NCBI GenBank assembly: GCA_029260755.1 | Contig: JAJDCQ010000021.1 | Span: forward strand, 1 to 64,000 | Length of the DNA stretch: 64,000 bases | Origin: Planctomycetota bacterium | GTDB lineage: Bacteria > Planctomycetota > J058 > JAJDCQ01 | Direction: 5' to 3' | Part shown: piece after piece, positions 51,376 to 61,200 of the stretch | How the letters are laid out: every line of letters starts with the position of its first letter | Numbering within the stretch: position 1 is the first letter of the stretch | The notes under the pieces: model-generated | Told to the model about the DNA's origin: nothing | What the model saw: only the letters and a program-made list of their open reading frames with translations | The model's database searches: none | Position numbers and translations under genes: made by a program

Positions 51376-52456
51376 CGAACCAGCTCACCTGGAGGGCCTT
51401 GTGCGGGGACGGATCCCCCTCCATCAGCTCGAGGAGGGCTATGTTGATCTTCTTCCGGAGCGGGCTGCCGAGCGGGAAGGTGATCCCGTAGCGCTGCTCG
51501 GCGAAGACGTTGCCGACGAGCTCGAAGCCGTCCTCCTGCGTCTCGCGGAGATGGTGGAGGAGCTGCGGGCGGTCGCCCACGACGGCCGCCGCGTCGCCGG
51601 CGCGGGCCGTCTCGAACGCCTCGTCGAGATCGTTCACCGCGACGACGTCGATGCCCCGGTCGAGGAGGATCTTGTGGGCGGTCGTGTCCTTGAGGACGGC
51701 GACGCGCTTGTTGCGCAGTCCTTCGGGGCCGTTGATCCCGGTGCTGAGGCGCTGCACGGTGAGGGCCGAGCTGAAGCTCGCGATCGCGATGCCGAAGAGG
51801 ATGATGCCCGCGAAGATGATGAAGACGCCGAGGCAACGGCCGAACCATCGCTTCGGGACGAAGTCGCCGTAGCCGACCGTCGACATCGTGACGATCGTCC
51901 ACCAGACCCCCTGGGCGATCCCGACGAGCGGGCGCTCGTCGTCGAAGGTGTCGCTGCCCCGCTCGGTCGCCCAGATCAGCACGGCGCAGATGAGGACGAA
52001 CAGAACGATGATCCCGCCCATCTTGAAGAGCTCGGGACCGATCACGAGGCTCCAGAGCTCGTCGTCCGAGGTCGGCGCGGCGATGTCGAGGCCGCTCCAG
52101 TAGAAGGGGAGGGAGAAGTCGAGCCCCTCCTCGCGCTCGGCGGTGATGGAGGTCGCCGCGATCCCGATGTCGACCTCGCGGGCGCGGATCGAGTCGAGGT
52201 GCGTCTTCAGGTCGACGTGGGGGACGAAGTCGACCTCGTGGGGCGGGTCGAGCTGCGCGGCGACGAGCTTGATGAGGTCGACGCTGAAGCCGCGCGGCTC
52301 GCCGTCCTGCGTGTCGAGCGAGACGAAGGGCGGCGAATCCTTGATCCCGACGACGAGCTTGGGCGCCGCCGGGGGCGGCGCGTCCTGCCCGGCCGCGGGG
52401 CCCGCGGTGAGGAGGAGGACGGCCGCGGCGGCGGCCAGGAGGGGCGCGCGTCTCAA
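51350..52456 (-). CDS. GluR0-like prokaryotic ionotropic glutamate-receptor (ligand-gated K+ channel)
   Basis: A 368-residue exported/membrane protein with signal peptide. Lobe S1 of a periplasmic amino-acid binding domain (~33-130) has 'DIGIAATSITAEREEGLDFSLPFYW', including the Arg that binds ligand carboxylate. TM1 is ~147-163, and the pore loop carries the K+ selectivity filter TVGYGD at 193-198. TM2 is ~205-228, and lobe S2 is ~240-345. This S1-M1-P-M2-S2 order is that of GluR0, where glutamate-class ligands open a K+ pore. The start is TTG 52456, with GGGAGA 6 bp upstream. Overlapping the cytochrome gene by 26 bp implies coupled expression. Confidence 0.92.
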   Translation of the reverse strand: MRRAPLLAAAAAVLLLTAGPAAGQDAPPPAAPKLVVGIKDSPPFVSLDTQDGEPRGFSVDLIKLVAAQLDPPHEVDFVPHVDLKTHLDSIRAREVDIGIAATSITAEREEGLDFSLPFYWSGLDIAAPTSDDELWSLVIGPELFKMGGIIVLFVLICAVLIWATERGSDTFDDERPLVGIAQGVWWTIVTMSTVGYGDFVPKRWFGRCLGVFIIFAGIILFGIAIASFSSALTVQRLSTGINGPEGLRNKRVAVLKDTTAHKILLDRGIDVVAVNDLDEAFETARAGDAAAVVGDRPQLLHHLRETQEDGFELVGNVFAEQRYGITFPLGSPLRKKINIALLELMEGDPSPHKALQVSWFGEAQDKGQ

Positions 52457-52680
52457 GGTCTTCTCCCTTCGCTGGTTCGGAGAGGCCCCATGATAGGGAC
52501 CGGCGGCCCGGGCCTCAACCTCCGGCCCGAGGAATCCGAGGAGGGATGTCGGGATGGGCTGTGTCCTCGGATGACACGGGGATGGGGCAGACTACGCGTC
52601 CGGGCGCACGAGGCCGCCCGGGTCGCGGCGCCACGCGCGCCGCGGTCGCCCGATCCACGATCCTCGAGACGGAGAGTCCC

Positions 52681-53784
52681 GTGAGCAGCGGCACCAGCGT
52701 CGGCAGCCGGAACGGGGGCGCGCGCGCGTCCGCGCCGAAGAACGAGGAGCGCCTCGTCGACCCGAAGCTCAGCGCCGAGGCGGGGGAGGCGCCGGCCGAG
52801 CAGAGCCTCCGCCCGCCCACCCTCGAGGAGTTCATCGGCCAGCGTCGCGTCGTCGAGAACCTCGAGGTCGCCCTCGAGGCCGCCCAGCGCCGCGGCGAGA
52901 TGCTCGAGCACCTCCTCCTCTCGGGGATGCCGGGGCTCGGCAAGACGACCCTGGCCCAGCTGATCGCGACGGAGAGCGACGCCCACCTGGTCACCACGAG
53001 CGGCCCGGCCCTCGAGCGGCCGACCGATCTCGCGGGCGTGCTGATGAACCTGCGGCCGAAGACGGTCCTCTTCATCGACGAGATCCACCGCCTGCGGGCG
53101 TCGGTCGAGGAGTACCTCTACTCGGCGATGGAGGACTTCCTCATCGATGTCGTCCTCGACCAGGGACCCGACGCCCGGAGCCTGCGCGTTCCGATCGCGC
53201 GGTTCACCCTCGTCGCGGCGACGACCCGCGAGGGCCTGCTCACGATGCCGCTCCGGGCGCGGTTCGGCCTGCGCGAGCGGCTCGACCCCTACCCGCCCGA
53301 GGAGCTCGAGCGGATCGTGCTCCGGAGCGCGACGATCCTCGGCGTGCGGATCGAGCCCGACGCGGCCCGGCTGCTGTCGGAGCGGGCGCGCGGGACGCCG
53401 CGGGTGGTGAACCGCTTCCTGCGGCGCGTTCGCGATCAGGCGCAGGTGAGCGATGCCGACGTGATCGACCTCGCGATCGTCGAGCGGACGCTGGAGCGGC
53501 TCGGCGTCGACGGCTTCGGCCTCGAGGAGCTCGATCGACGCATCCTCCGGACGATCGTCGCCCACGAGCCGCGCGCCGTCGGTCTGAAGACGATCGCGGT
53601 GAGCGTCGGCGAGGAGGACGACACCATCGAGGAGGTCTACGAGCCGTTCCTGATCCGGAGCGGCTACGTCCTCAAGACGCCGCAGGGGCGGCGGGTGAGC
53701 GACAAGGGCCTGGCGGCGCTCGGCGAGAAGCCGCGCCCGCGGAGCAAGTCCGGCGGACACGCGCCGGGCCTGTTCGGCGACTGA
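52681..53784 (+). CDS. ruvB: Holliday-junction branch-migration ATPase RuvB
   Basis: A 367-residue cytoplasmic AAA+ ATPase. It has 'RPPTLEEFIGQRRVVENLEVAL', Walker A 'GMPGLGKTTLA', 'FIDEIHRLRASVEEYLYSAMED' (Walker B and the RuvB-specific region), sensor 1 'VAATTREG', 'PLRARFGLRERL' (Arg-finger region), and the C-terminal winged helix ('AVGLKTIAVSVGEEDDTIEEVYEPFLIRSG'). It forms the hexameric motor that acts with RuvA on Holliday junctions. An unusually long N-terminal tail (~45 residues) precedes the conserved part. GTG 52681 has GGAGAG 4 bp upstream. ruvA and ruvC are not in the window. The SpoIID-like gene follows after 25 bp. Confidence 0.95.
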   Translation: MSSGTSVGSRNGGARASAPKNEERLVDPKLSAEAGEAPAEQSLRPPTLEEFIGQRRVVENLEVALEAAQRRGEMLEHLLLSGMPGLGKTTLAQLIATESDAHLVTTSGPALERPTDLAGVLMNLRPKTVLFIDEIHRLRASVEEYLYSAMEDFLIDVVLDQGPDARSLRVPIARFTLVAATTREGLLTMPLRARFGLRERLDPYPPEELERIVLRSATILGVRIEPDAARLLSERARGTPRVVNRFLRRVRDQAQVSDADVIDLAIVERTLERLGVDGFGLEELDRRILRTIVAHEPRAVGLKTIAVSVGEEDDTIEEVYEPFLIRSGYVLKTPQGRRVSDKGLAALGEKPRPRSKSGGHAPGLFGD

Positions 53785-53809
53785 GCGAGAGCGGGAGCGA
53801 GCGAGCAGA

Positions 53810-55273
53810 ATGGGGAAGCGCACCCGGAGGCCCGGTCTCCTCGCTCGGTTGCTCCGCTCCACCCGGCGACGGCGCCGGCGGAAATCCACCGGCGGGGCGA
53901 AGCGCCTCGGCCGGCGCCGCGTCGCGGCCGGCGCGATCGGCTGGGTCGCCGAGCGGCGATCGCTCCTCACCGTGGTCGGGACGGCTTTCGCCGTCCTCAT
54001 CCTCGTCGGGCTCGGCGTCTCCTGCCTCACCACGCGCCGGGGGGAGAACGAGGACCCCGCGGGCGATCCGCTCCTCCTCGGCTTCCCGGGCGACCAGCCC
54101 TCGGTCCGGGTCGACGTCGTCCCCGGTGCGGAGCGCGCGACGATCGCGGTCGGCGGTCCCTATCGCCTGATCGACCCCGGCGCCGGAGCCGAGGCGCCGG
54201 GCGCGCGGCTCGAGGCGGCGTCGGTCGAGGCGCCGGCTGCGGGCGGGCTGGCGATCGGCTCGCTTCGCTACGGCAGCGACGTCCTGAAGGTCGTCCCCGA
54301 CGGCGTCGGCACGCCGGTCGTCGTCGAGGGCCGGCGCTACCACGGCGCGCTCACCATCCATCGCCTCGCCGCGGGGAAGGTCGCGATCGTCAACCGCGTC
54401 GGCCTCGAGGACTACCTCGCCGGCGTGATCGGCGCCGAGATGCCGCTGGGTTGGCCCGACTCGGCCCTCCACGCGCAGGCGGTCGCCGCCCGCACCTACG
54501 CCCTCTACCATCTGCGGAAGAAGGGCGGGGCGGGGCGGTTCGACGTGCGCGCCGACACGCGCAGTCAGGTCTACCGCGGCCTCGACTACGACACCGACGC
54601 GCAGCGACGGCGGGCGGCGAAGCTCGTCCGCGAGACCTCGGGCGTCGTCCTCGCGTGGCGCGACCGGATCTTCCAGGCGTTCTTCCACAGCAGCTGCGGC
54701 GGAAGGACGACGAGCGCGCTCGCCTACTTCGGCGCGCCCGACATCACGCCGCTCTCCGGCGCGCGCTGCGGCTTCTGCGACGCGAGCAAGTACACCAACT
54801 GGGAGGTCGCCCTGCCGGCGGCCGAGCTCGTCGCGCGCCTGCGCGAGCGCGGCCACGCGGCGCCCGATGTCCTCGCCGACGTCCGCGTCGTCGGCCACGA
54901 CGCCGCCGGCCGCGCCGAGGAGGTGGCGCTCGTCGGCGGAGGGACCGCCGAGGCGCGCGACAGCATCACGATGCCGGCGAGCGCGTTCCGGCTGTCGGTC
55001 GGCGCGTCGCGCGTCCGGTCGACCTGGTTCGAGGTCGCCCGCGAGGAGAACGGCGCCGGCCCGGCCCAGGTCGTCCTCCGCGGCCACGGCTGGGGTCACG
55101 GCGTCGGGCTCTGTCAGTGGGGCGCGCGCGGGATGGCGAAGGACGGCTACGCCGCCGAGGGCATCCTGCGACGCTACTACCCGGGCGCGCAGATCGTCCG
55201 GGCGTATGGCGGGAGCGACGACGCGGACGCGGGCGGCGGCGAGGGCGGCGCGGCGAGGGACGGCGGATCGTAG
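53810..55273 (+). CDS. SpoIID/LytB-domain protein
   Basis: A 487-residue membrane-anchored protein. It has a very basic N-terminus (residues 1-50) and one transmembrane helix ('LLTVVGTAFAVLILVGLGVSC', ~53-73). The SpoIID domain follows: 'YLAGVIGAEMPLGWPDSALHAQAVAARTYAL' (~205-233), 'RSQVYRGLD', 'FHSSCGGRTTSA', and the closing signature 'GHGWGHGVGLCQWGARGMA' (~425-443). Related proteins are peptidoglycan lytic transglycosylases that cleave denuded glycan, in sporulation (SpoIID) or as amidase enhancers (LytB). In a non-sporulating planctomycete it is likely a cell-wall or septum remodelling protein. Acts outside the membrane. Downstream of ruvB by 25 bp, probably one operon. Confidence 0.9.
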   Translation: MGKRTRRPGLLARLLRSTRRRRRRKSTGGAKRLGRRRVAAGAIGWVAERRSLLTVVGTAFAVLILVGLGVSCLTTRRGENEDPAGDPLLLGFPGDQPSVRVDVVPGAERATIAVGGPYRLIDPGAGAEAPGARLEAASVEAPAAGGLAIGSLRYGSDVLKVVPDGVGTPVVVEGRRYHGALTIHRLAAGKVAIVNRVGLEDYLAGVIGAEMPLGWPDSALHAQAVAARTYALYHLRKKGGAGRFDVRADTRSQVYRGLDYDTDAQRRRAAKLVRETSGVVLAWRDRIFQAFFHSSCGGRTTSALAYFGAPDITPLSGARCGFCDASKYTNWEVALPAAELVARLRERGHAAPDVLADVRVVGHDAAGRAEEVALVGGGTAEARDSITMPASAFRLSVGASRVRSTWFEVAREENGAGPAQVVLRGHGWGHGVGLCQWGARGMAKDGYAAEGILRRYYPGAQIVRAYGGSDDADAGGGEGGAARDGGS

Positions 55274-55321
55274 CGACTCGCGCTTTCTCGGGCTCGGCGA
55301 TGAGCTCGGCGCTGCAGCTCG

Positions 55322-55407
55322 CAATCCGCGTCCTCCGCGTCATCCGCGGTTCCCACTCGGTCGACGCCGAGTGAACGAAACCGCGGATTGCGCGGATTCC
55401 GCGGACG
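55322..55407. repeat. Palindromic element, CCGCGGA family
   Basis: Imperfect ~30-bp inverted arms (55322-55351 and 55378-55407) of repeated (A)TCCGCG(G/T) words surround a central perfect hairpin cactcgg-tcgacg-ccgagtg. It has the same design as the CACGGAG and CGCAGAG elements. It lies between the SpoIID-like and tgt genes, so it may lower read-through between them. Confidence 0.8.
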
Positions 55408-55489
55408 GTCACGGTCGGAGCGAAGTCGCGACCTGAGCCGTGAGCGCTGGACTGCCACCCACCACGTCGGCAATGTCTCCGGCGACCCC

Positions 55490-56629
55490 ATGCCGCCGAC
55501 CGCCCCGATCTCCTTCCGCATCACCGCCCAGGACGGGCCCGCCCGGACCGGTATCGTCACGACGCCGCACGGCGAGTTCGAGACGCCGGCGTTCATGCCG
55601 GTCGGGACGAAGGCGAGCGTCAAGGCGCTGACGCCGCGGCAGATCGGCGAGACGCGCAGCCAGATCATCCTCGGCAACACCTACCACCTCCACATCCGGC
55701 CGGGGGAGGAGGTGGTCGCCGCGCTCGGCGGGCTCCACGGGTTCATGGCGTGGCCCGGCCCGATCCTGACCGACAGCGGCGGCTATCAGGTCTTCAGCCT
55801 GTCGCACCGCCGTCGTCTCACCGAGGAGGGGGTCGAGTTCCGCAGCCACATTGATGGGAAGAAGGTCTTCATTGGTCCGGAGGAGTCGATGGCGATCCAG
55901 AACGCCCTCGGCGCGGACATCATCATGGCGTTCGACGAGTGCCCGCCGACCGTCGACGTCACCAGGGAGATGCTTCGAGACGCCGCCGACCGCACGACCC
56001 GCTGGGCTCGGCGCTGCGTCGACGGCCACCGGCGCCCGGAGGACCAGGGGCTGTTCGGGATCGTCCAGGGCGGGACCGACCCCGAGCTGCGCGCCCGGAG
56101 CGTCGCCGAGATCACCGAGCTCGACCTGCCGGGCTACGCGATCGGGGGGCTCGCCCTCGGCGAAGGCCACGACTCGCTCGTCGGCACCGTCGCCGAGACC
56201 GCGCCGCTGCTGCCCGAGGACCGGCCGCGCTACCTCATGGGGGTCGGGCCGCCCAAGGACGTCCTCGGGGCGATCGGGCACGGCGTGGACATGTTCGACT
56301 GCGTGATGCCGACCCGGAACGCCCGGAACTACTTCCTCTTCACCCGGGTTGGACCCGTACGGATTCGGAACAGTTGCCACCGCCAGGACCCCGCGCCGGT
56401 CGACCCCGAGTGTCGTTGTTACACCTGCCGCACCTTCTCCCGGGGCTACCTCCGGCACCTCTATCTCCTTGGGGAGCCACTGGCTTCGACGGCGGGGACG
56501 ATCCACAACGTCGCCTTCTACCAGGACGTCGTGATCGAGGCTCGCGAGGCCATCAAAGCTGGACGCTACAAGGACTTCGCTCGAAACTTCGTCGAGCGGT
56601 CGGGGGAAGCCGGTTTTGCACTCCGATGA
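55490..56629 (+). CDS. tgt: tRNA-guanine transglycosylase (Tgt)
   Basis: A 379-residue cytoplasmic enzyme. It exchanges guanine at tRNA position 34 for preQ1 on the way to queuosine. 'TPAFMPVGTKASVKAL' and 'GNTYHLHIRPG' open the TIM barrel. 'LTDSGGYQVFSL' holds the general-acid Asp (D95). 'FGIVQGG', 'GYAIGGLALGEG' (substrate-binding glycines) and 'MFDCVMPTRNAR' (nucleophile Asp) follow. The zinc site is 'CRCYTCRTFSRGYLRH'. Length is normal for the family. ATG 55490 is chosen because the conserved N-terminus begins at once. The other queuosine genes (queA, queC-F) are not in the window. Confidence 0.96.
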   Translation: MPPTAPISFRITAQDGPARTGIVTTPHGEFETPAFMPVGTKASVKALTPRQIGETRSQIILGNTYHLHIRPGEEVVAALGGLHGFMAWPGPILTDSGGYQVFSLSHRRRLTEEGVEFRSHIDGKKVFIGPEESMAIQNALGADIIMAFDECPPTVDVTREMLRDAADRTTRWARRCVDGHRRPEDQGLFGIVQGGTDPELRARSVAEITELDLPGYAIGGLALGEGHDSLVGTVAETAPLLPEDRPRYLMGVGPPKDVLGAIGHGVDMFDCVMPTRNARNYFLFTRVGPVRIRNSCHRQDPAPVDPECRCYTCRTFSRGYLRHLYLLGEPLASTAGTIHNVAFYQDVVIEAREAIKAGRYKDFARNFVERSGEAGFALR

Positions 56630-56729
56630 CAACGTCCAGAGCCACAGCGGGTAACCTCTGAACCGTGCACCCGTGACGGGGCATTCCGAGGAAAGAAACC
56701 ACACGAGACACGAGACGGAGGCTCACCCC

Positions 56730-58187
56730 ATGATGGCCCGCGGAACTAACGTTCTCGCCACCACGCTGGCCATAGCGTTGATGTTCGGCTTCGCTTCGCC
56801 GGCGATGGCCGACAACCTCTCGAGCTCGGAGTTCTCGGCGCTCAAGAAGCGCTTCGGCTCCGCCCTCAAGGCCGGTTCGACCAGTGAGGCGGCCAGCGCG
56901 CTCGAAGAGCTCGCGGCCGACGACAGCTGGCGGGCGGCTCAGTTCCTGCTCAAGGCGGCCGTCCAGGTCGACAACCAGCAGGTCTACAGCGCGGGCCTTC
57001 GCGGCCTCCAGCAGATCAGCGACGACGAGGTGCGGGGCAAGCTCGCCGAGAAGCTCCGCCGCGCGGCGGGCGACTGGCGGCAGCGCGTTCTGCTCTGCGA
57101 CATGTTCGCCGACCAGAACGACGACCTCGCGACCGACTCGCTCATCACGGCGCTCACCGACAAGAGCGCCGAGGTGCAGCGGGCCGCGATCAACGCGCTC
57201 AACGGCCGGCAGGAGACCAAGGTCGTCGATGCCCTCATCGCAGCCCTCACGACCGAGGAGGCGAAGAGCAACGGCTCCGATCTGGTCGAGTACCAGCTGC
57301 GGCGCGCGCTCAAGGACATCACGGGCGAGGACTTCCGCACCGGGATCGACTGGAAGAACTTCTGGGATCCGCGCAAGGCGGACTTCGACTTCGGCGGCGG
57401 CGGTCGCGGTGGAGACAGCGACGAGCCGCGCGGCGAGGTGAAGACCCACGAGCGGAAGCCGACCTTCTTCGGCTCCGAGATCAACAGCAACCGCGTCGTC
57501 TTCGTGATCGACGTGTCCGGCTCGATGTCGGCGACCGATCCCGGTCCTCCCGACGGTGGCACCACCACCGGCGGCGGCGCCCGCGGCCCGCAGACGGGTC
57601 CGGGAGCCGAGGAGGAGAAGGAAGAGAAGCCCGACCCGCGCGTCAAGTCGCGCGTCCGGATCGACCGGGCCAAGGGCAACCTCATCGGCGCGCTCAAGGG
57701 TCTCCCCAAGGACGCTCGCTACACGGTCATCGCCTACAACGGCGGCGGCTCGATCGGGCAGAAGTTCACGCCGGACCAGCTCCGGCAGTTCATCGAGGTC
57801 TGGAGCCCGAAGCTCATTCCCGCCTCGAGCGGAGCGGTCGGCAAGTCGGTCCAGTTCGTCGAGAAGTTCGAGGCGAACGGCGCGACGTTCACGATGCGGG
57901 CGCTCGAGACGGCGTTCCAGATTCCGGGCGCCGACACGATCATCCTCCTCAGCGACGGCATGCCGACCGAGTACACCAACGACGGTCGGCAGGTGACGCC
58001 GGACCTGATCCTCACGCGGGTCGCGGAGCTCAACAAGTTCCGCAAGGTCACGATCCACACCTTCGGGTTCGACGGAATGCCGGGTCTCCCCGGCGGCCTC
58101 AACCCCGGCGGGATCGGCGGCGGCCTGGCGGACTTCATGAAGAAGCTCGCCGAGCAGAACAGCGGGAAGTACACCCCGATCCGCTAA
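56730..58187 (+). CDS. Secreted HEAT-repeat / VWA-domain protein
   Basis: A 485-residue exported protein. It has a signal peptide ('TLAIALMFGFASPAMA'), a HEAT-like array (~45-205, ending in the planctomycete motif 'ALKDITGEDFRTGIDWKNFW'), and a Gly-rich linker. A VWA domain follows with the MIDAS motif D261-VSGSMS ('VVFVIDVSGSMS') and a 'LSDGMPTEYTN' strand. A Gly/Pro-rich insert (~270-290) interrupts the domain. It probably binds Mg2+-dependently to an unknown ligand at the cell surface or in the periplasm. GGAGG lies 8 bp before ATG 56730. It follows tgt by 100 bp and ends at a terminator hairpin. Confidence 0.88.
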   Translation: MMARGTNVLATTLAIALMFGFASPAMADNLSSSEFSALKKRFGSALKAGSTSEAASALEELAADDSWRAAQFLLKAAVQVDNQQVYSAGLRGLQQISDDEVRGKLAEKLRRAAGDWRQRVLLCDMFADQNDDLATDSLITALTDKSAEVQRAAINALNGRQETKVVDALIAALTTEEAKSNGSDLVEYQLRRALKDITGEDFRTGIDWKNFWDPRKADFDFGGGGRGGDSDEPRGEVKTHERKPTFFGSEINSNRVVFVIDVSGSMSATDPGPPDGGTTTGGGARGPQTGPGAEEEKEEKPDPRVKSRVRIDRAKGNLIGALKGLPKDARYTVIAYNGGGSIGQKFTPDQLRQFIEVWSPKLIPASSGAVGKSVQFVEKFEANGATFTMRALETAFQIPGADTIILLSDGMPTEYTNDGRQVTPDLILTRVAELNKFRKVTIHTFGFDGMPGLPGGLNPGGIGGGLADFMKKLAEQNSGKYTPIR

Positions 58188-58215
58188 CGCTCGGGCGACG
58201 CGAAGAAGCACCGAC

Positions 58216-58250
58216 GAGGGCGAGACGGCCGAGAGGCCGGCCTCGCCCTC
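58216..58250. terminator. Bidirectional terminator hairpin
   Basis: A 9-bp outer stem (gagggcgag / ctcgccctc) and a 5-bp inner stem (cggcc / ggccg) with a GAGA tetraloop, at 58216-58250. The 84-bp gap lies between the convergent HEAT-VWA and giant heme genes. Only a short T-run (ttt) follows on the + side, so a Rho-independent terminator is likely but not textbook. Confidence 0.6.
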
Positions 58251-58272
58251 GCTGCTTTCAGGGAGCTTCACG

Positions 58273-61200
58273 TCAGTCGAGGGGGACCAGCCTGACCCAG
58301 TCGACCCCGACCATGAACGACTTCACGGCCCGCTCGTTCGCGCCGACGATCTCGATCGCGAGGTGGTGGTCGCCGGCGAGGAGCTCGTGCGCGCCCAGGG
58401 CGATCGAGCCGGTCGGGACGACGCGCGGGTCGTAGAGGTCGATCGGCGCGTCGAGGCGAGCCCCGTCGAGCTCGAGCGCGACGATGCCGTAGTCGCGGGC
58501 GCGCGTCAGGGCGACCTCGAGCTCGTAGCGCCCCGCGCGTGCGACCGGAACCGTGAGGACCAGCCGCGCTCCCGGCTCCGCTCCGGTCCACCAGAGCTGG
58601 GCGTTCTGGCTCCACCGGTCGCGCCCGAAGACGGCCATCTCCTGGCGCTGCGCCTTCCCCGCGCCGACCTGGAGCACGTCGAGGTCCTCGCCCTCGAGGA
58701 CGCCCGCGACGCGCCGGGTGCTCGGGTCGATCGGCGCCGCCCGCCCGCGCATCGGGACCTGGCCGGCGGAGCCGAGGTACGCGATCAGGTCGCGGACCTC
58801 CGTCTCCGAGAACGGTCGGAGGAGCCCCTCGGGCATCATCGATGCGGGATCGCGCTTGCGCTGGTCGATCTCGTCGCGCGCGATCACGACGTCGTCGCCG
58901 GTCGCGGTTCGGACGGTGATCGTCGCCTCCCCCTCGGCGGTGACCAGGCCCGAGACCAGGCGCCCCCGGTCGGTGAGGACGACGGTGAGCTGATAGTCGC
59001 GGCCGACGACCGCGTTCGGGTCGAGGACGTTCTCGAGGAGGTAGGCGACATCGCGCCGGTTCGCGCCGGTCAGATCGGGGCCGATCGCGTCGCCGGCGCC
59101 GAACAGGGTGTGGCAGCTCGCGCAGGTCCGGGCGAACACGGCCCGCCCGGTGGAGAGGTCGGCCTCGGCGAGCGTCTCGGGGCCGAGGCGAGCCATCAGG
59201 GCCTCGATCTCGGCTTGCCGGTCGGCGTCGGTCGGCCGCGCGCTGCCCCACGCCCGCTCGAGGAGGGCGTTCACCTCGTCGTCGCCGAGCGCGCGAAGCT
59301 GCCGGACGGTGAAGGCAGAGATCTCGCGCCGGCCGACCGAGCCGTCCTCGACGGCGCTGAGCAGCGCGCGCGCGCTCGCCGGCCGCGCGGCGAGGGTGGC
59401 GGCCGCGTCGGCGCGCTCCTCGGCGGTGAAGCCGGCCCAGCCGAGGAGGATCGCGCGGGGGACCCGGGCGTCGCTCCACTGGGCGAGCCCGCGCAGCACC
59501 GGTCGGCGCAGCCGGGAGTCGGCGAGCGCCTCGATGAGCACGCCGATCGCGTCCGGGTCGCGGCCCTCGACGAGCACGTCGAGGGCGTCGAGCCGACGCT
59601 CGACGGGCGCGGCGCGGTCGGAGAGGACGCGCCGCAGGAACGGGAAGACGCGGGCGTCGCCCACCTTCACCGCGAGCATCCGGAGCCCCTCGCGGATCCG
59701 GCCGTCGCCCGACCGGGTCAGCGCCGCGAACGCCTCGTCCCATCCGGGCGGCTTGGCGACCCGCGGTCGACCGCGCCAGGCGACCGCGATCTCGTCGAGG
59801 AGGCGCGCGCGGAGCTCGTCGTCCTTGCTCCCGCCGAGGAGCGTCATCACCGGGCCGAGCCGGGCCGGGTCGCCGGCGAGGCGCCGGACGATGAAGCGAG
59901 CGATGCTCGGGAGGCGCGCGCCCTCGACGATCGCGGCGGCCGCGGCCGGGTCGTCGGCGACGACGTCCATGATCCCGTACCAGATCAGGAGCGGGATGTT
60001 CGGATCGTCCGCGTCCTCGGCGCGGCCGGCCAGGGCGGCCGCGATCGCGAGCCGACGCGCGGGCGCGACCCGCTGGAGCGCGCTCGCCACCTCGCGGCGA
60101 ACGCGCGGCGACGGATCCTCGCGGGCGAGCTCGGCGAGGCGCGGGGCGGCCTCGTCGGCGAATCGGCCGGCGAGGAGCCGCACCGCCCAGGCGCGGAGGT
60201 CGGCCGCCGGGTCGGCCGTGAGGGCGAGGAGCGCGTCGGTCGGCGTCGCGTCGACCGCGTGGAGCGCCCAGAGGGCGCGGAGCCGCGCGGTCGCCGGTCG
60301 CTCCCGGTCGGCGAGGGCCGCCTCGAGCCACGCGACGGCGTCGGCTCGTCCGGGGGCGACCGGCCGGTCGCCCGGGGACGGGTCGCCCGGCCGTCCGTGG
60401 CGCTGCTGGAGGATGCGTCGCGCCGTGGCCGTGTGCCACGCGTTGTCGTGCTCGACCGCAGTGGCCGCGAGCTGCGCGCTCGTCCGGTCGGCGGCGAGGT
60501 CGTGCAGCCGCATCGAGCGGCGCGCGCCGTGGCGGATCCGGTAGAGCCGGCCGTTACTCCGGTCCCACGCCTTCGGGTCGGCGCTGTGGCAGGCGCGCGG
60601 GTCGTACCAGTCGGTCAGGTAGACCGCGCCGTCGGGTCCGGTTCGGAGCGCGATCCCGCGGAACCACTCGTCGTTCGCGAGGAGGAGGTCCGGCTCGTGG
60701 CGCCCGACGAAGCCCGACCCGCGCGGCTCGAGGCGATCGGCGTTCACCCGGTTTCCGTGGACGTTGTTCATCAGAAGGCGACCGCGGTATCCCTCGGGGA
60801 AGCCGTCGCCCTCGTAGACGAGCGCGCCGCAATGGGCGTGGCCGCCGCCGTGAGCGTCGGCGAGGCGCGCGTGCTGCGGCGTCCAGCGCTCGCCGGCGTG
60901 GTGGAGGTGGTCGGCGGCCGTCGCGATGTCGGCGTAGACGTGCGACGAGAAGTGGCGCCCGGCCTGCCGCTGGTAGCGGCCGCCGGGCACGACGTGGAAC
61001 AGATGGGGAATCACGCACGCGGTGAGAAACGCCTCGCCGGTCGCGTCGAAGCTGACGCCCCAGGGGTTCGAGGTCCCCCAGGCGAAGACCTCGAAGCGGT
61101 GCCTGACGGGATGGTAGCGCCAGACCCCGGCGTTGATCGGCGTCCGCTCGGCCGCGGCCTTGCCCGGGGCGCCGACCCGGCTGTGGGTGAAGACGCCGTG

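Noticed and set aside
56465..56500. tmRNA-like 5' end (ggggagccactggcttcgac)
   Set aside because: It lies in frame inside tgt and encodes a conserved stretch of that enzyme. No matching 3' acceptor half or tag reading frame follows.
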